Assembly: GCA_016185015.1 (NCBI GenBank)
Contig: JACPOI010000056.1
Span: forward strand, 1-60,073
Direction: 5' to 3'
Source of the DNA: Burkholderiales bacterium
GTDB lineage: Bacteria > Pseudomonadota > Gammaproteobacteria > Burkholderiales > Burkholderiaceae_C
DNA length: 60,073 nt
Below the pieces are notes generated by a model. That model searched no databases, was not told where the DNA came from, and saw only the letters and a program-made list of their open reading frames with translations. The position numbers and the translations under genes are program-made. Shown piece after piece: positions 19,713 to 27,261 of the stretch; the stretch's first letter is position 1; each line of letters opens with the position of its first letter.

Positions 19713-20546
19713 TCAGGTCTTCGACGACGTGAACAGGCGCGAGGACGTCATCAGGCGCAGGCGGTTCTCGACGCCCACGACACCCGACACCAACGAGGCG
19801 ACCTTTTCCACTTCGGCCTGCTCGTGGGCGTTGACCACGATGCCCTTGAGGATCACACGGCCCTTCTGGGCTTCGATGGTGATGTTCACCTCTTCCGTGG
19901 TTTCGTTGTCCTTGAGGGCGGAACGCACGCGGGAGGCCAGGGTCATGTTGGCCAGCAGCTGGCGCGAGGCCTCGGACTCCTGGAACTCCGGGCGCTGGCT
20001 CAGCTGGCGGATCTGCTCCACGCAGCTGTGCACGCTCAGGCGGTCGGTGTTGAGCACCAGGTCGTAGAGCACCGGGTCGCCCCAGGTGACACCGAAGAGC
20101 TGGTGCATGCGGGTGGCATGCGCGTGGTCGCTGCGACGGATCTCGCTCTCGGCGAAGTCGCGATCGTCCGTCTCCAGGTGGTTCATCAGCCATTCGACGC
20201 GCTTGTGGAAGGAGCGGGTGATGCGCACCGTGAGCACGTGCGGCACAGGGCGCAGCAGGCAGGTGGCGCCCCAGCCGCGCAGCACCACATTGCCCTTGTT
20301 GGCCAACTCAAACACTTCTTCCGCGGTGTAGAGGGCGAGACGCTCGGTGTCGGTCTTGGCGCGCTCGATCAGCCCGGCCTTGCCTTCACGCAGGCGGTTG
20401 ATCAGGCTGGTCGAGACGTGCATCTTGCCGGCCACATGATCCACCACCTCGTGGCGCATCACGGCCAGGTTCATGGCAGCCGTCAGTTCCAGGGCGACAT
20501 CCTTGGCCAGGGAACCCATTTCCTGGGTCATTGCTATCACGGGCAT
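19713..20546 (-). CDS. Cytidylate-kinase-like domain fused to BON domain
   Basis: A 277-residue protein. Residues ~1-190 resemble the cytidylate kinase-like family (starts MPVIAMTQEMGS; YDLVLNTDRLS near 185). Residues ~205-265 are a BON domain (VNITIEAQKGRVILKGIVV, then EVEKVASLVSGVVGVENRL). The nucleotide-binding loop, usually GSGG-R, reads EMGSLAKDV, so phosphate binding is probably lost and the domain may sense rather than phosphorylate. BON domains bind lipids or surfaces, usually in the periplasm, but no signal peptide is present. It starts 35 bp after tctA with a strong AAGGAG and ends at a terminator, so it is the last gene of the transporter operon. Role unknown. Confidence 0.78.
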   Translation of the reverse strand: MPVIAMTQEMGSLAKDVALELTAAMNLAVMRHEVVDHVAGKMHVSTSLINRLREGKAGLIERAKTDTERLALYTAEEVFELANKGNVVLRGWGATCLLRPVPHVLTVRITRSFHKRVEWLMNHLETDDRDFAESEIRRSDHAHATRMHQLFGVTWGDPVLYDLVLNTDRLSVHSCVEQIRQLSQRPEFQESEASRQLLANMTLASRVRSALKDNETTEEVNITIEAQKGRVILKGIVVNAHEQAEVEKVASLVSGVVGVENRLRLMTSSRLFTSSKT

Positions 20547-20581
20547 GTTCTTACTCCTTCGTCGGTACTCGAAAAGGGGGC

Positions 20582-22111
20582 TCAGTCCACGGGGCGCTCG
20601 GCGGCGAACTCATCCTGCTTGGGCGGCTTGACCAGGGCGATCAGCTTGGAGATCAGCGGCCAGAACAGCAGGACCAGGGCCAGGGTCGTGATGGAGCCGA
20701 CCAGTGCGTTGGAGTACATGACCGAGAGTTCACCCTGCGAGACCAGCATGGCCTGGCGGAACGAGTCTTCGGCCTTGTCGCCCAGCACCAGGGCCAGCAC
20801 CAGCGGCGCGAGCGGGTAGTCGAGCTTCTTGAACACATAGCCCACCACGCCGAACAGCAGCATGAACCAGATGTCGAGCATGGCGTTGTGCACGGTGTAG
20901 GCACCGATCGCGCAGATCACGATGATCACCGGGGCGATGATCGAGAAGGGGATGCGCAGGATCGAGGCGAACAACGGCACGGTGGTCAGCACCACGATCA
21001 GGCCGACCAGGTTGCCCAGGTACATGGAGGCGATCAGGCCCCACACGAAGTCCTTCTGCTCGACGAAGAGCAGCGGGCCGGGTTGCAGGCCCCAGATCAG
21101 CAGGCCACCCAGCAGCACGGCGGCGGTCGGCGAACCCGGGATGCCCAGGGCCAGCATGGGCAGCAGGGCGGCGGTACCGGCAGCGTGGGCTGCGGTTTCC
21201 GGCGCCACGACGCCTTCGAGTTCACCGGTGCCGAACTTGGCGCCGTTCTTGGACATCTTCTTGGCGATACCGTAGCTCATGAACGAGGCCGGGGTGGCAC
21301 CACCGGGGGTGATGCCCATCCAGATGCCGATCAGCGAGGCGCGGATCGAGGTTGCCCAGTAGGCGGGCAGCTTCTTCCAGGTCTGCCAGACGACCTTGGG
21401 GTCGATCTTGGCGCTCTTGCCGGAGAAGGCCAGGCCTTCTTCCATCGAGAGCAGGATTTCGCCGATGCCGAACAGGCCGATCACAGCGATCAGGAAGTCG
21501 AAGCCGCGCATCAGTTCGGTGAAGCCGAAGGTCAGGCGCAACTGGCCGGTCACGGTGTCCATGCCCACGGCGGCCAGGCCGAAGCCGATCGTCATGGAAG
21601 CGAGGATCTTGAAGGGCGAACCCTTGCCCATGCCCACGAAGCTGCAGAAGGTCAGCAGGTAGACCGAGAAGAATTCGGGCGGGCCGAACTTCAGGGCGAA
21701 CTTGGCGACCAGCGGTGCCAGGAAGGTGATCATCACCACGGCAACGAAGGCGCCGACGAAGGACGAGGTGAAGGCGCCGGTCAGCGCTTCGCCGGCGTGA
21801 CCCTTCTGGGCCATGGGATAGCCGTCGAAGGTCGTGGCGACCGACCAGGGTTCACCGGGAATGTTGAACAGCACCGAGGTGATGGCGCCGCCGAAGAGGG
21901 CCCCCCAGTAGATGCAGGACAGCATGATGATGGCCGAGGTCGGGTTCATGCTGAAGGTCAGCGGCAGCAGGATGGCCACGCCGTTGGCGCCGCCCAGACC
22001 GGGCAGCACGCCGATCAGCACGCCGAGGACGATGCCCACCACCATGAGCAGAAAGTTCATGGGCGTCATCACGACGGCGAAGCCCTGGAACAGTGCGTTG
22101 AGTTCTTCCAT
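20582..22111 (-). CDS. tctA: TctA-family large permease of tripartite tricarboxylate transporter
   Basis: A 509-residue inner-membrane protein with 11-12 hydrophobic segments. The TctA signatures GVLIGVLPGLGGANGVAILLPLTF (in part, near residues 34-57) and the repeat-related TPGGATPASFMSYGIAKK are clear. It forms the ion-coupled channel that takes substrate from the TctC/Bug protein. The ATG follows GGAG by 10 bp. It lies between tctB and the BON fusion gene. Known substrates of such systems are citrate and other carboxylates; oxalate is inferred here from context only. Confidence 0.93.
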   Translation of the reverse strand: MEELNALFQGFAVVMTPMNFLLMVVGIVLGVLIGVLPGLGGANGVAILLPLTFSMNPTSAIIMLSCIYWGALFGGAITSVLFNIPGEPWSVATTFDGYPMAQKGHAGEALTGAFTSSFVGAFVAVVMITFLAPLVAKFALKFGPPEFFSVYLLTFCSFVGMGKGSPFKILASMTIGFGLAAVGMDTVTGQLRLTFGFTELMRGFDFLIAVIGLFGIGEILLSMEEGLAFSGKSAKIDPKVVWQTWKKLPAYWATSIRASLIGIWMGITPGGATPASFMSYGIAKKMSKNGAKFGTGELEGVVAPETAAHAAGTAALLPMLALGIPGSPTAAVLLGGLLIWGLQPGPLLFVEQKDFVWGLIASMYLGNLVGLIVVLTTVPLFASILRIPFSIIAPVIIVICAIGAYTVHNAMLDIWFMLLFGVVGYVFKKLDYPLAPLVLALVLGDKAEDSFRQAMLVSQGELSVMYSNALVGSITTLALVLLFWPLISKLIALVKPPKQDEFAAERPVD

Positions 22112-22144
22112 TTTCTTAAGTCTCCGTAATTTCCTGCTGGGTGC

Positions 22145-22666
22145 TCAATAGCCCAGGAAGCTGAGCGGGTCGAAGGCGCCCTTGTGCAGCGGCACCTTGA
22201 ACCAGACTTCGAACATCATGAAGAACACGGCGTTGACCACCAGGGCGATGATGACGCTCTTGAGCCAGCTGTACTTGCCCAGAATGATCATGAAGAGAGC
22301 GATGTAGACGGCCGAGGCGACGTAGATGCCGATCACCTGGATGAAGCCGACGTAGACGGCGGCGGGCAGCAGTACCGAAAGCACGCGCTTGAAGGATTCG
22401 CGGTCAACGAACACCTCGGTGTTCTTGTCCTTGCCGGTCAGCGCCTGGTACAGCACGCCGACACCCGAGATGCAGAGAATCAGGCCGATGTAGAAGGGGA
22501 AATAACCGGCGCCGGGGCCGTCACTGGTCCACTCGGAACCCAGTTTGCGGCTGCCGTAAATGATGGTGCCGCCCATGATGATTACCAGGATCGCGACGAT
22601 CGCATCAATGATGTTGGTGGCTACGCCGGTGCGTTCGCCTTCGTGTGATTCCATATTCGATTCCAT
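22145..22666 (-). CDS. tctB: TctB-family small membrane subunit
   Basis: A 173-residue protein with four to five hydrophobic segments (residues ~15-35, 50-70, 90-110, 120-155) and the family motif DGPGAGYFPFYIGLIL near residues 46-61. It is the small permease subunit of the tripartite transporter, between tctC and tctA. ATGs at 22666 and 22654 are both possible; GGAA lies before the second. Confidence 0.9.
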   Translation of the reverse strand: MESNMESHEGERTGVATNIIDAIVAILVIIMGGTIIYGSRKLGSEWTSDGPGAGYFPFYIGLILCISGVGVLYQALTGKDKNTEVFVDRESFKRVLSVLLPAAVYVGFIQVIGIYVASAVYIALFMIILGKYSWLKSVIIALVVNAVFFMMFEVWFKVPLHKGAFDPLSFLGY

Positions 22667-22772
22667 GACGAAAGAAGTGCTGATGAGGTAATTTCGGGCG
22701 GCAGAAAACTAGGGTCAGCGCCAGTCCAGACTGGCCACCGTCCCGCTGTACTTTGCGTGGGGGTGGGAGAGG

Positions 22773-22805
22773 GCGGGTCCGGTCCCGGCATGCGGCCGGA
22801 CCCGC
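22773..22805 (-). other. GC-rich stem-loop between tctC and tctB
   Basis: Perfect 10-bp inverted repeat GCGGGTCCGG / CCGGACCCGC around a 13-nt loop, 14 bp after the tctC stop. No T-run follows on the minus strand, so it is more likely an mRNA-stabilising or partial-termination element that raises tctC output over tctBA, as is common for binding-protein operons. Confidence 0.65.
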
Positions 22806-22818
22806 GGATGGTTTTGGC

Positions 22819-23841
22819 TTACTTGGCCAGGAAGCCAGCTTCCTTCATGAGGTCGCGGTGGGTGTTTTCAGCAGCGGTGAGCCACTTGCTGAAGTCCGCG
22901 CCACTCATGGTGGTCTGGTTGAAGGCGCCCTTTTCCATGTATTCCTTCCAGTCCGGAGTCTCGCGGACCTTCTTGAGCAGGTCGACGTAGTACTTGAGCT
23001 GGTCAGCCGTGATGCCAGGGGCAGCGAAGATGCCGCGCAGCATGACGTAGTCGGCCGGCACGCCAGCTTCCTTGCAGGTCGGGATGTCGTTCCAGGACTG
23101 GGTGTCGGTCACCTTGGCCTTGTAGGGCATGCGGACGTCGTCGAACACGCACAGGGCACGCAGCTTGCCGGCGCGCCACTGGGCCACGGCTTCGGCCGGG
23201 TTGTTCACGCTCGAATCGACGTGGCCGCCGACGAGCTGCACAGCCACCTCACCACCCCCCTTGAAGGGGATGTAGATGAACTTGGTGCCGGTGGCCTTTT
23301 CCATGCCCACGGTCAGGATCTGGTCTTCCTGCTTGGAGCCGGTGCCGCCCATCTTGAACTTGTTCGGGCCGGCGGCCTTCACAGCGTCCAGGTACTCCTT
23401 GGCCGTCTTGTACGGCTTCTCGGCATTGGTCCACAGCACGAACTGGTCGAGCGCCATCATGGAGACGGGCGTCATTTCCTTCCAGTTGAAGGGAACACCG
23501 GTGGCCAGGGGCGTGGTGAACAGGTTGGACAGGGTGATGATGATCTTGTGCGGGTCGCCCTTGGCTTCCTTGACCGAGAGGAAGCCCTCGGCGCCGGCGC
23601 CGCCGGACTTGTTCACGACGATCAGGGACTGGTTCATCAGCTTGTGCTTGACGATGATGCCCTGCATCAGGCGGGCCATCTGGTCGGCACCACCGCCCGT
23701 ACCGGCGGGCACCACGAACTCAACCGGCTTGGTCGGTTCCCATGCCATGGCCGGCAGCGAGGCGCTCAGCCCGGCTGCAGCGATGACGGCCGTGGCTGCT
23801 GCCACGACCCTGGTTTTCAGTTTGGCTTGAAAGCTCTTCAT
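22819..23841 (-). CDS. tctC: TctC/Bug-family periplasmic substrate-binding protein
   Basis: A 340-residue binding protein with a signal peptide (residues 1-~33, ending SLPAMAWE). The Bug fold motifs are VEFVVPAGTGGGADQMARL and INNPAEA-like SVNNPAEAVAQWRAGKLRALCVF. It captures an organic anion in the periplasm and delivers it to TctAB. AGGAG lies 9 bp before the ATG. It heads the operon tctC-tctB-tctA-BON fusion. An Fnr-like box lies ~120 bp upstream, related to the one at the oxc promoter. Confidence 0.93.
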   Translation of the reverse strand: MKSFQAKLKTRVVAAATAVIAAAGLSASLPAMAWEPTKPVEFVVPAGTGGGADQMARLMQGIIVKHKLMNQSLIVVNKSGGAGAEGFLSVKEAKGDPHKIIITLSNLFTTPLATGVPFNWKEMTPVSMMALDQFVLWTNAEKPYKTAKEYLDAVKAAGPNKFKMGGTGSKQEDQILTVGMEKATGTKFIYIPFKGGGEVAVQLVGGHVDSSVNNPAEAVAQWRAGKLRALCVFDDVRMPYKAKVTDTQSWNDIPTCKEAGVPADYVMLRGIFAAPGITADQLKYYVDLLKKVRETPDWKEYMEKGAFNQTTMSGADFSKWLTAAENTHRDLMKEAGFLAK

Positions 23842-23956
23842 CTCTTTGTCTCCTGTTGATGGAACGTTTGCCGATTAAGACCACTCTGCGTTAGCCTCTC
23901 GATTACTCTCAGCAATCGACGTGCTGCTACTGTGAAATTTTCTCGCGAATTTGTTC

Positions 23957-23970
23957 TTGATTGCGGTCAA
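23957..23970 (-). promoter_or_regulatory. Fnr-like box upstream of tctC
   Basis: On the minus strand the sequence is TTGACC-GC-AATCAA, an imperfect dyad sharing TTGACC with the oxc site. If it works at -41.5, transcription would start near 23922; the -10 hexamer there (CACAGT) matches consensus at only three positions, as expected for an activator-dependent promoter. Confidence 0.6.
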
Positions 23971-24040
23971 CTTTTCAGAATTTTTCGCAGGCCCTAGGGT
24001 TTCTACGAGTGGGGATATTGCGTACGCTCGCGGCGCTGTT

Positions 24041-24067
24041 GCGGGCCTGCTCCCGCCTGTTTTTTTT
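24041..24067 (+). terminator. Orphan terminator-like hairpin in tctC-formyltransferase spacer
   Basis: GCGGG-6 nt-CCCGC followed by CTG and eight T residues on the plus strand. No plus-strand gene lies upstream, so it either ends antisense transcription or marks a small RNA. The rest of this ~400-bp spacer (23842-24240) holds the Fnr-like box and the terminator at 24182. Confidence 0.5.
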
Positions 24068-24181
24068 GATGCATTCCTCGCTTGCACGCAGCCTTGCATG
24101 CTACTCCCGTCGCGGGGCCTTGAACATAAACTTTCACTTGGATACGCATCAATGGCTTCTTATGTCTGTTGACGCACACCG

Positions 24182-24210
24182 AAACAAAACGGGCAGCCGC
24201 TGGCTGCCCG
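24182..24210 (-). terminator. Terminator of formyltransferase gene
   Basis: Perfect 9-bp stem CGGGCAGCC / GGCTGCCCG with a 3-nt loop; on the minus strand it is followed by TTTTGTTT. It lies 30 bp after the stop of the formyltransferase gene and separates that gene from the transporter operon. Confidence 0.92.
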
Positions 24211-24240
24211 TGTGAGGTGAAGCAGGGCGCGAGGCCGCGT

Positions 24241-25179
24241 TCAGCCGGTGCTCTTTTTCTCGCCGGCTGGCTGCAGGCCGTGGCTGCGCGCGAATTCGCC
24301 GGCTTCCATCTTCTTGCCGCCTTCGGGCTTGAGGCGCAGCACCTCGATCGTGCCGCCCTGGGCATAGATGAAGAGGGATTGCTCGGTGACCTGCACGACC
24401 TCGCCGGGCTTGCCGCGTACCGCACCGAAGGTGCGCACGGGATGCTTGCGGCAGTCGTAGATCGAGACCTTCACGCCGCCGAGTTCGCACCAGGCGCCTG
24501 GCGCCGGGTTGCAGGCGCGGATCAGGTTGTAGACCTGGTCGACATGATTGGCCCAGTTGATCTTCGACTCCTCGGCCTTGAACCAGCCTTCATAGCTGGC
24601 CTGGCTTTCGTCCTGCACCACTTCGGTGTGCTTGCCGGCCACCACCAGATCGGCGGCCTCCAGCATGGCGGCCACGCCCTGCGGGAAGAGGTGCTTGAAG
24701 TAGACATCACCGAGCGTGTCGTCGGGGCCGATGGGGCAGCGCTTCTGCAGGATCACCGGGCCCTCGTCCAGGCCGTCGGTGGGGCGGAAGATGGTGAGGC
24801 CGGTCTCGCTGTCGCCGCGTGCGATCGGCCAGTTGATGGACGACGGGCCGCGGTACTTCGGCAGCAGCGAGGGGTGGTACTGGATGGTGCCGTGCCTGGG
24901 GATGCCCACGAAGGACTGCGGTGCGAACTGCAGCACATAGGCCATGATGCCCAGATCGACGTTCAGGTCGCGCAGGGCGGCTTCAGCCTCGGGGCTCTTG
25001 AGGCTGGGCAGTTGGAAGACCTTCAGGCCGGCCGCTTCGGCGGCGGCACGCAGGGCATCGGGTTTTTCACCCGGCTTCTCGGGTTTGCAGAACACGCCGG
25101 CAACGGTGTCGCCGCGCGCCAGGAAGGCTTCGAGCACGGCCTTGCCGAAATCCTGTTGGCCGATGATGGCGATACGCAT
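24241..25179 (-). CDS. Free-standing formyltransferase/10-formyl-THF hydrolase-like protein
   Basis: A 312-residue cytosolic protein of the methionyl-tRNA formyltransferase superfamily. It starts MRIAIIGQQDFGKAV and shows YHPSLLPKYRGPSSINW with His102 and DGLDEG with Asp138. The 36-residue spacing and flanking sequence match the catalytic His/Asp of the hydrolase domain of 10-formyltetrahydrofolate dehydrogenase better than those of Fmt; the Asn of Fmt's N-x-H motif is Gln100 here. A C-terminal Fmt_C-like barrel follows (~residues 205-300). It may move formyl groups between folate and another carrier, perhaps linked to formyl-CoA or formate from oxalate. It is monocistronic. Confidence 0.82.
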   Translation of the reverse strand: MRIAIIGQQDFGKAVLEAFLARGDTVAGVFCKPEKPGEKPDALRAAAEAAGLKVFQLPSLKSPEAEAALRDLNVDLGIMAYVLQFAPQSFVGIPRHGTIQYHPSLLPKYRGPSSINWPIARGDSETGLTIFRPTDGLDEGPVILQKRCPIGPDDTLGDVYFKHLFPQGVAAMLEAADLVVAGKHTEVVQDESQASYEGWFKAEESKINWANHVDQVYNLIRACNPAPGAWCELGGVKVSIYDCRKHPVRTFGAVRGKPGEVVQVTEQSLFIYAQGGTIEVLRLKPEGGKKMEAGEFARSHGLQPAGEKKSTG

Positions 25180-25267
25180 GGTTTTCTTGTCTCCTCGGAA
25201 TTCAGTGCGAGCTTATACAAGCCGGATTATCCGTGGCTTACAGGGCCGATCTATCAGCCGGGCGACA

Positions 25268-26068
25268 TCAACGCATCAGGAAGTAGGTCGCCAGCAGGTA
25301 GAGCACCACGGCGAAGGCGCGCTTGAGCGGGCGGATGTCCATGCGGTGTGCGGTGCGCGCGCCCAGCGGGGCCGTCAGGATGCTGGCCGTGGCAATCACC
25401 AGCAGGCCGGGCAGGTAGAGGTAACCGAAGGCGCCCGGCGGCATGTCCGGCAGGTCGCGTCCGGCCCAGATGTAGCCCAGCGTGCCGGCCAGCGCGATCG
25501 GAAAGCCCAGCGCTGCCGAGGTGGCCACGGCCTGGTGGATCTTGACGTTGCACCAGGTCATGAAGGGCACCGAGACGAAAGCGCCGCCGGCGCCCACCAC
25601 CGAGGACAGCAGGCCGATCACATTGCCCATGCCGAACATGCCCAGCCCGCCGGGCAGCGTGCGCGAGGGCTTGGGCTTGCGGTCGATGAACATCTGTGTG
25701 GCCGAGTAGAAGATGAAGAGTGAGAACACCAAGCCCAGGATGCGGGTGGGCAGGGCCGCGGCGATCTGTGCGCCGACCAGCGCGCCCACCAGGATGCCCG
25801 GCGCCAGCAGGCGCGCCACCGGCCAGAGCACGGCGCCGTGCTTGTGGTGCGCGCGTACCGAGGAGAGCGAGGTGAAGCAGATCGTGGCCAGCGAGGTGGC
25901 CACGGCCATCTTGACCACGTACTCGGCCGGGAAGCCCTTGGACTCCAGGATGATGGTCATGAAGGGCACCATCACCATGCCCCCGCCGATGCCCAGCAGG
26001 CCCGCGAGGAAACCTGCACACACGCCCATCAGGGCCAGTTCAACGATCAACTGGGGTTCAAGGAACAT
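25268..26068 (-). CDS. TSUP (TauE/SafE)-family membrane permease
   Basis: A 266-residue inner-membrane protein with about eight spans and the duplicated TSUP signature: AGFLAGLLGIGGGMVMVPFM near the N-terminus and GLLSSVVGAGGAFVSVPFMT in the second half. The family exports or imports sulfite, sulfoacetate or other organic anions. It lies 88 bp upstream of the formyltransferase gene on the same strand, so an anion linked to C1/oxalate use is conceivable but unproven. The ATG at 26068 was chosen; a GTG extension would run into the 6S RNA. Confidence 0.85.
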   Translation of the reverse strand: MFLEPQLIVELALMGVCAGFLAGLLGIGGGMVMVPFMTIILESKGFPAEYVVKMAVATSLATICFTSLSSVRAHHKHGAVLWPVARLLAPGILVGALVGAQIAAALPTRILGLVFSLFIFYSATQMFIDRKPKPSRTLPGGLGMFGMGNVIGLLSSVVGAGGAFVSVPFMTWCNVKIHQAVATSAALGFPIALAGTLGYIWAGRDLPDMPPGAFGYLYLPGLLVIATASILTAPLGARTAHRMDIRPLKRAFAVVLYLLATYFLMR

Positions 26069-26103
26069 CGGGGAATTTCTGGGAAGGGCGCGCGAAGTGT
26101 AGG

Positions 26104-26272
26104 TGTCTGCAAGTGCCACCAGGCCGCATCCTGAACCGGGGTTCAGGTGGGCGAGGTCAGCGTTGGCTTTGGGTTCATCTGACGCGAGACGATCACGCTA
26201 GCCAGGCAATTTCCAAGCCCGGGCTCAATGAGCATTGGTTCAAGGAATTTAAAGCCCGATGGCATTGCAGAC
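26104..26272 (-). ncRNA. ssrS: 6S RNA
   Basis: Three features identify it on the minus strand. Its place directly downstream of zapA is the usual one. A closing stem pairs GTCTGCAA-TGCCA (from 26272) with TGGCA-c-TTGCAGAC (to 26105). The bubble hairpin CCTGAACC-CC-GGTTCAGG (26130-26147) matches the hairpin in 6S RNAs of other proteobacteria. A TACAAT -10 box at 26279-26284 predicts a start at about 26272. An inner stem (GGCTAGCGT with ACGCTGACC) completes the rod. 6S RNA mimics an open promoter and sequesters sigma-70 RNA polymerase in stationary phase. Confidence 0.88.
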
Positions 26273-26349
26273 CAGACCATTGTAGTGGGATGCCGAAGCA
26301 ATGGCGGCGACTTTTGCGCCGCTCGCAGCGGGCCAGCCACGGGGGTGTT

Positions 26350-26691
26350 TTAAATCAACTGGCCGTCCTGGCCCAGCGCCGCATCGAGCCGCCCGATCAG
26401 CGCGCCCAGTACGGCGTCGTTGGCATCGGCACCATTGCCGCTGGCTACGGCAGCCGTCGTGCGCGGCGCGGGAGCGGGGACGGCTGCGGTGCCGCGGTCG
26501 CTCAGCTCGAAGGCCAGGTTCAGCGCGGCCAGCACGGCAATGCGGTCGCGTGCCTTGACCTTGCCGGCGTCGCGGATCTTGCACATGGCGGTGTCCACGC
26601 GTTCCACGGCATCCAGCAGGCTGGTTTCGCCGCCTTCGGGGCAGCCCAGCAGGTAGCTCTGCCCCATGATCTGCACTTCAAGCTGTTTCAT
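26350..26691 (-). CDS. zapA: Cell division protein ZapA
   Basis: A 113-residue FtsZ-associated protein. The N-terminal MKQLEVQIMGQSYLLGCPEG and the following AVERVDTAMCKIRDAGKVKARDRIAVLAALNL helix are standard ZapA; the C-terminal part is the dimer/tetramer coiled coil. It bundles FtsZ filaments at the division ring. It overlaps the upstream zapB-like gene by 4 bp and precedes 6S RNA. An Ala/Pro-rich insert at ~70-85 is unremarkable. Confidence 0.93.
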   Translation of the reverse strand: MKQLEVQIMGQSYLLGCPEGGETSLLDAVERVDTAMCKIRDAGKVKARDRIAVLAALNLAFELSDRGTAAVPAPAPRTTAAVASGNGADANDAVLGALIGRLDAALGQDGQLI

Positions 26692-26918
26692 GCGGCGTCC
26701 TTGTGGCCGTCGTTTTCGGCCGGTTCGGACAGGCGCTCCAGCAGCGCATCCACGCGGGAGCGCGCAGCACCCAGGCGGGACTTGAGCTGGTCGCGTTCGG
26801 CCGTCAATTCGTCGATCTGGTCGGTCAGCAGTTCGTTGGTGCGCTGCAGTTCCTCATGGCGCACGAGCAGACGCTCGACGCGTTCGACCAGTTGCTCTAT
26901 TTGGGACGGGTTCGACAT
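26688..26918 (-). CDS. ZapB-like coiled-coil protein (TIGR02449 type)
   Basis: A 76-residue, almost entirely coiled-coil protein with heptad-like Leu/Ile spacing (IEQLVERVERLLVRHEEL). This small family sits directly upstream of zapA in many beta- and gammaproteobacteria and is thought to help cell division. The stop overlaps the zapA start (ATGA-type coupling). It is divergent from the cobalamin riboswitch. Confidence 0.85.
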   Translation of the reverse strand: MSNPSQIEQLVERVERLLVRHEELQRTNELLTDQIDELTAERDQLKSRLGAARSRVDALLERLSEPAENDGHKDAA

Positions 26919-26969
26919 AGATCAAGCCATTGTAGGGTTTACGCAAGATTTCGAACGTAAAATCTACAT

Positions 26970-27178
26970 CGTTGGTGCTCGCGGTGTGGTTCACATGCCG
27001 CAGTTCAACGGGAAGCAGGAAGGTGAGCCGTCATGGCGAGCCCAACCTGCGCTGCCCCCGCAACGGTAAGTGGACGAGCCGCCAGGCTCCGCTTTCATCA
27101 CTCAGCCACTGGATGCCCTGAACAAGCGTCCGGGAAGGCGATGAAGGTTGTTTCCATCAGCCCGGATACCGGCCAATG
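26970..27178 (+). promoter_or_regulatory. Cobalamin (AdoCbl-type) riboswitch
   Basis: The conserved blocks occur in order: GGTGCTCGCG (~26973), AACGGGAAGCAGG (~27007), GCTGCCCCCGCAACGGTAAGTGG (in part, the B12 box, ~27050-27073), GCCACTGGATGCC (~27105), CGGGAAGGCGATGAAGG (~27131) and CAGCCCGGATACCGGCC (~27158). It lies in the leader of btuB and would shut down the B12 operon when cobalamin is plentiful. A TAAAAT -10-like box lies just upstream near 26957. Confidence 0.97.
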
Positions 27179-27261
27179 AAGTGGTGTCGCGCCTGCGTGA
27201 CACCGTGCCGCCCATGCACTGTCGGGGAAGACGGTGAGGGCATTGTTCATCGTACGTTCCA

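Noticed and set aside
20531-22129. 532-codon plus-strand open frame
   Set aside because: Antisense to tctA; Gln/His/Gly-rich, no motif.
26069-26119. GTG-started extension of the TSUP gene
   Set aside because: Adds non-conserved residues and overlaps the 3' arm of the 6S RNA closing stem.
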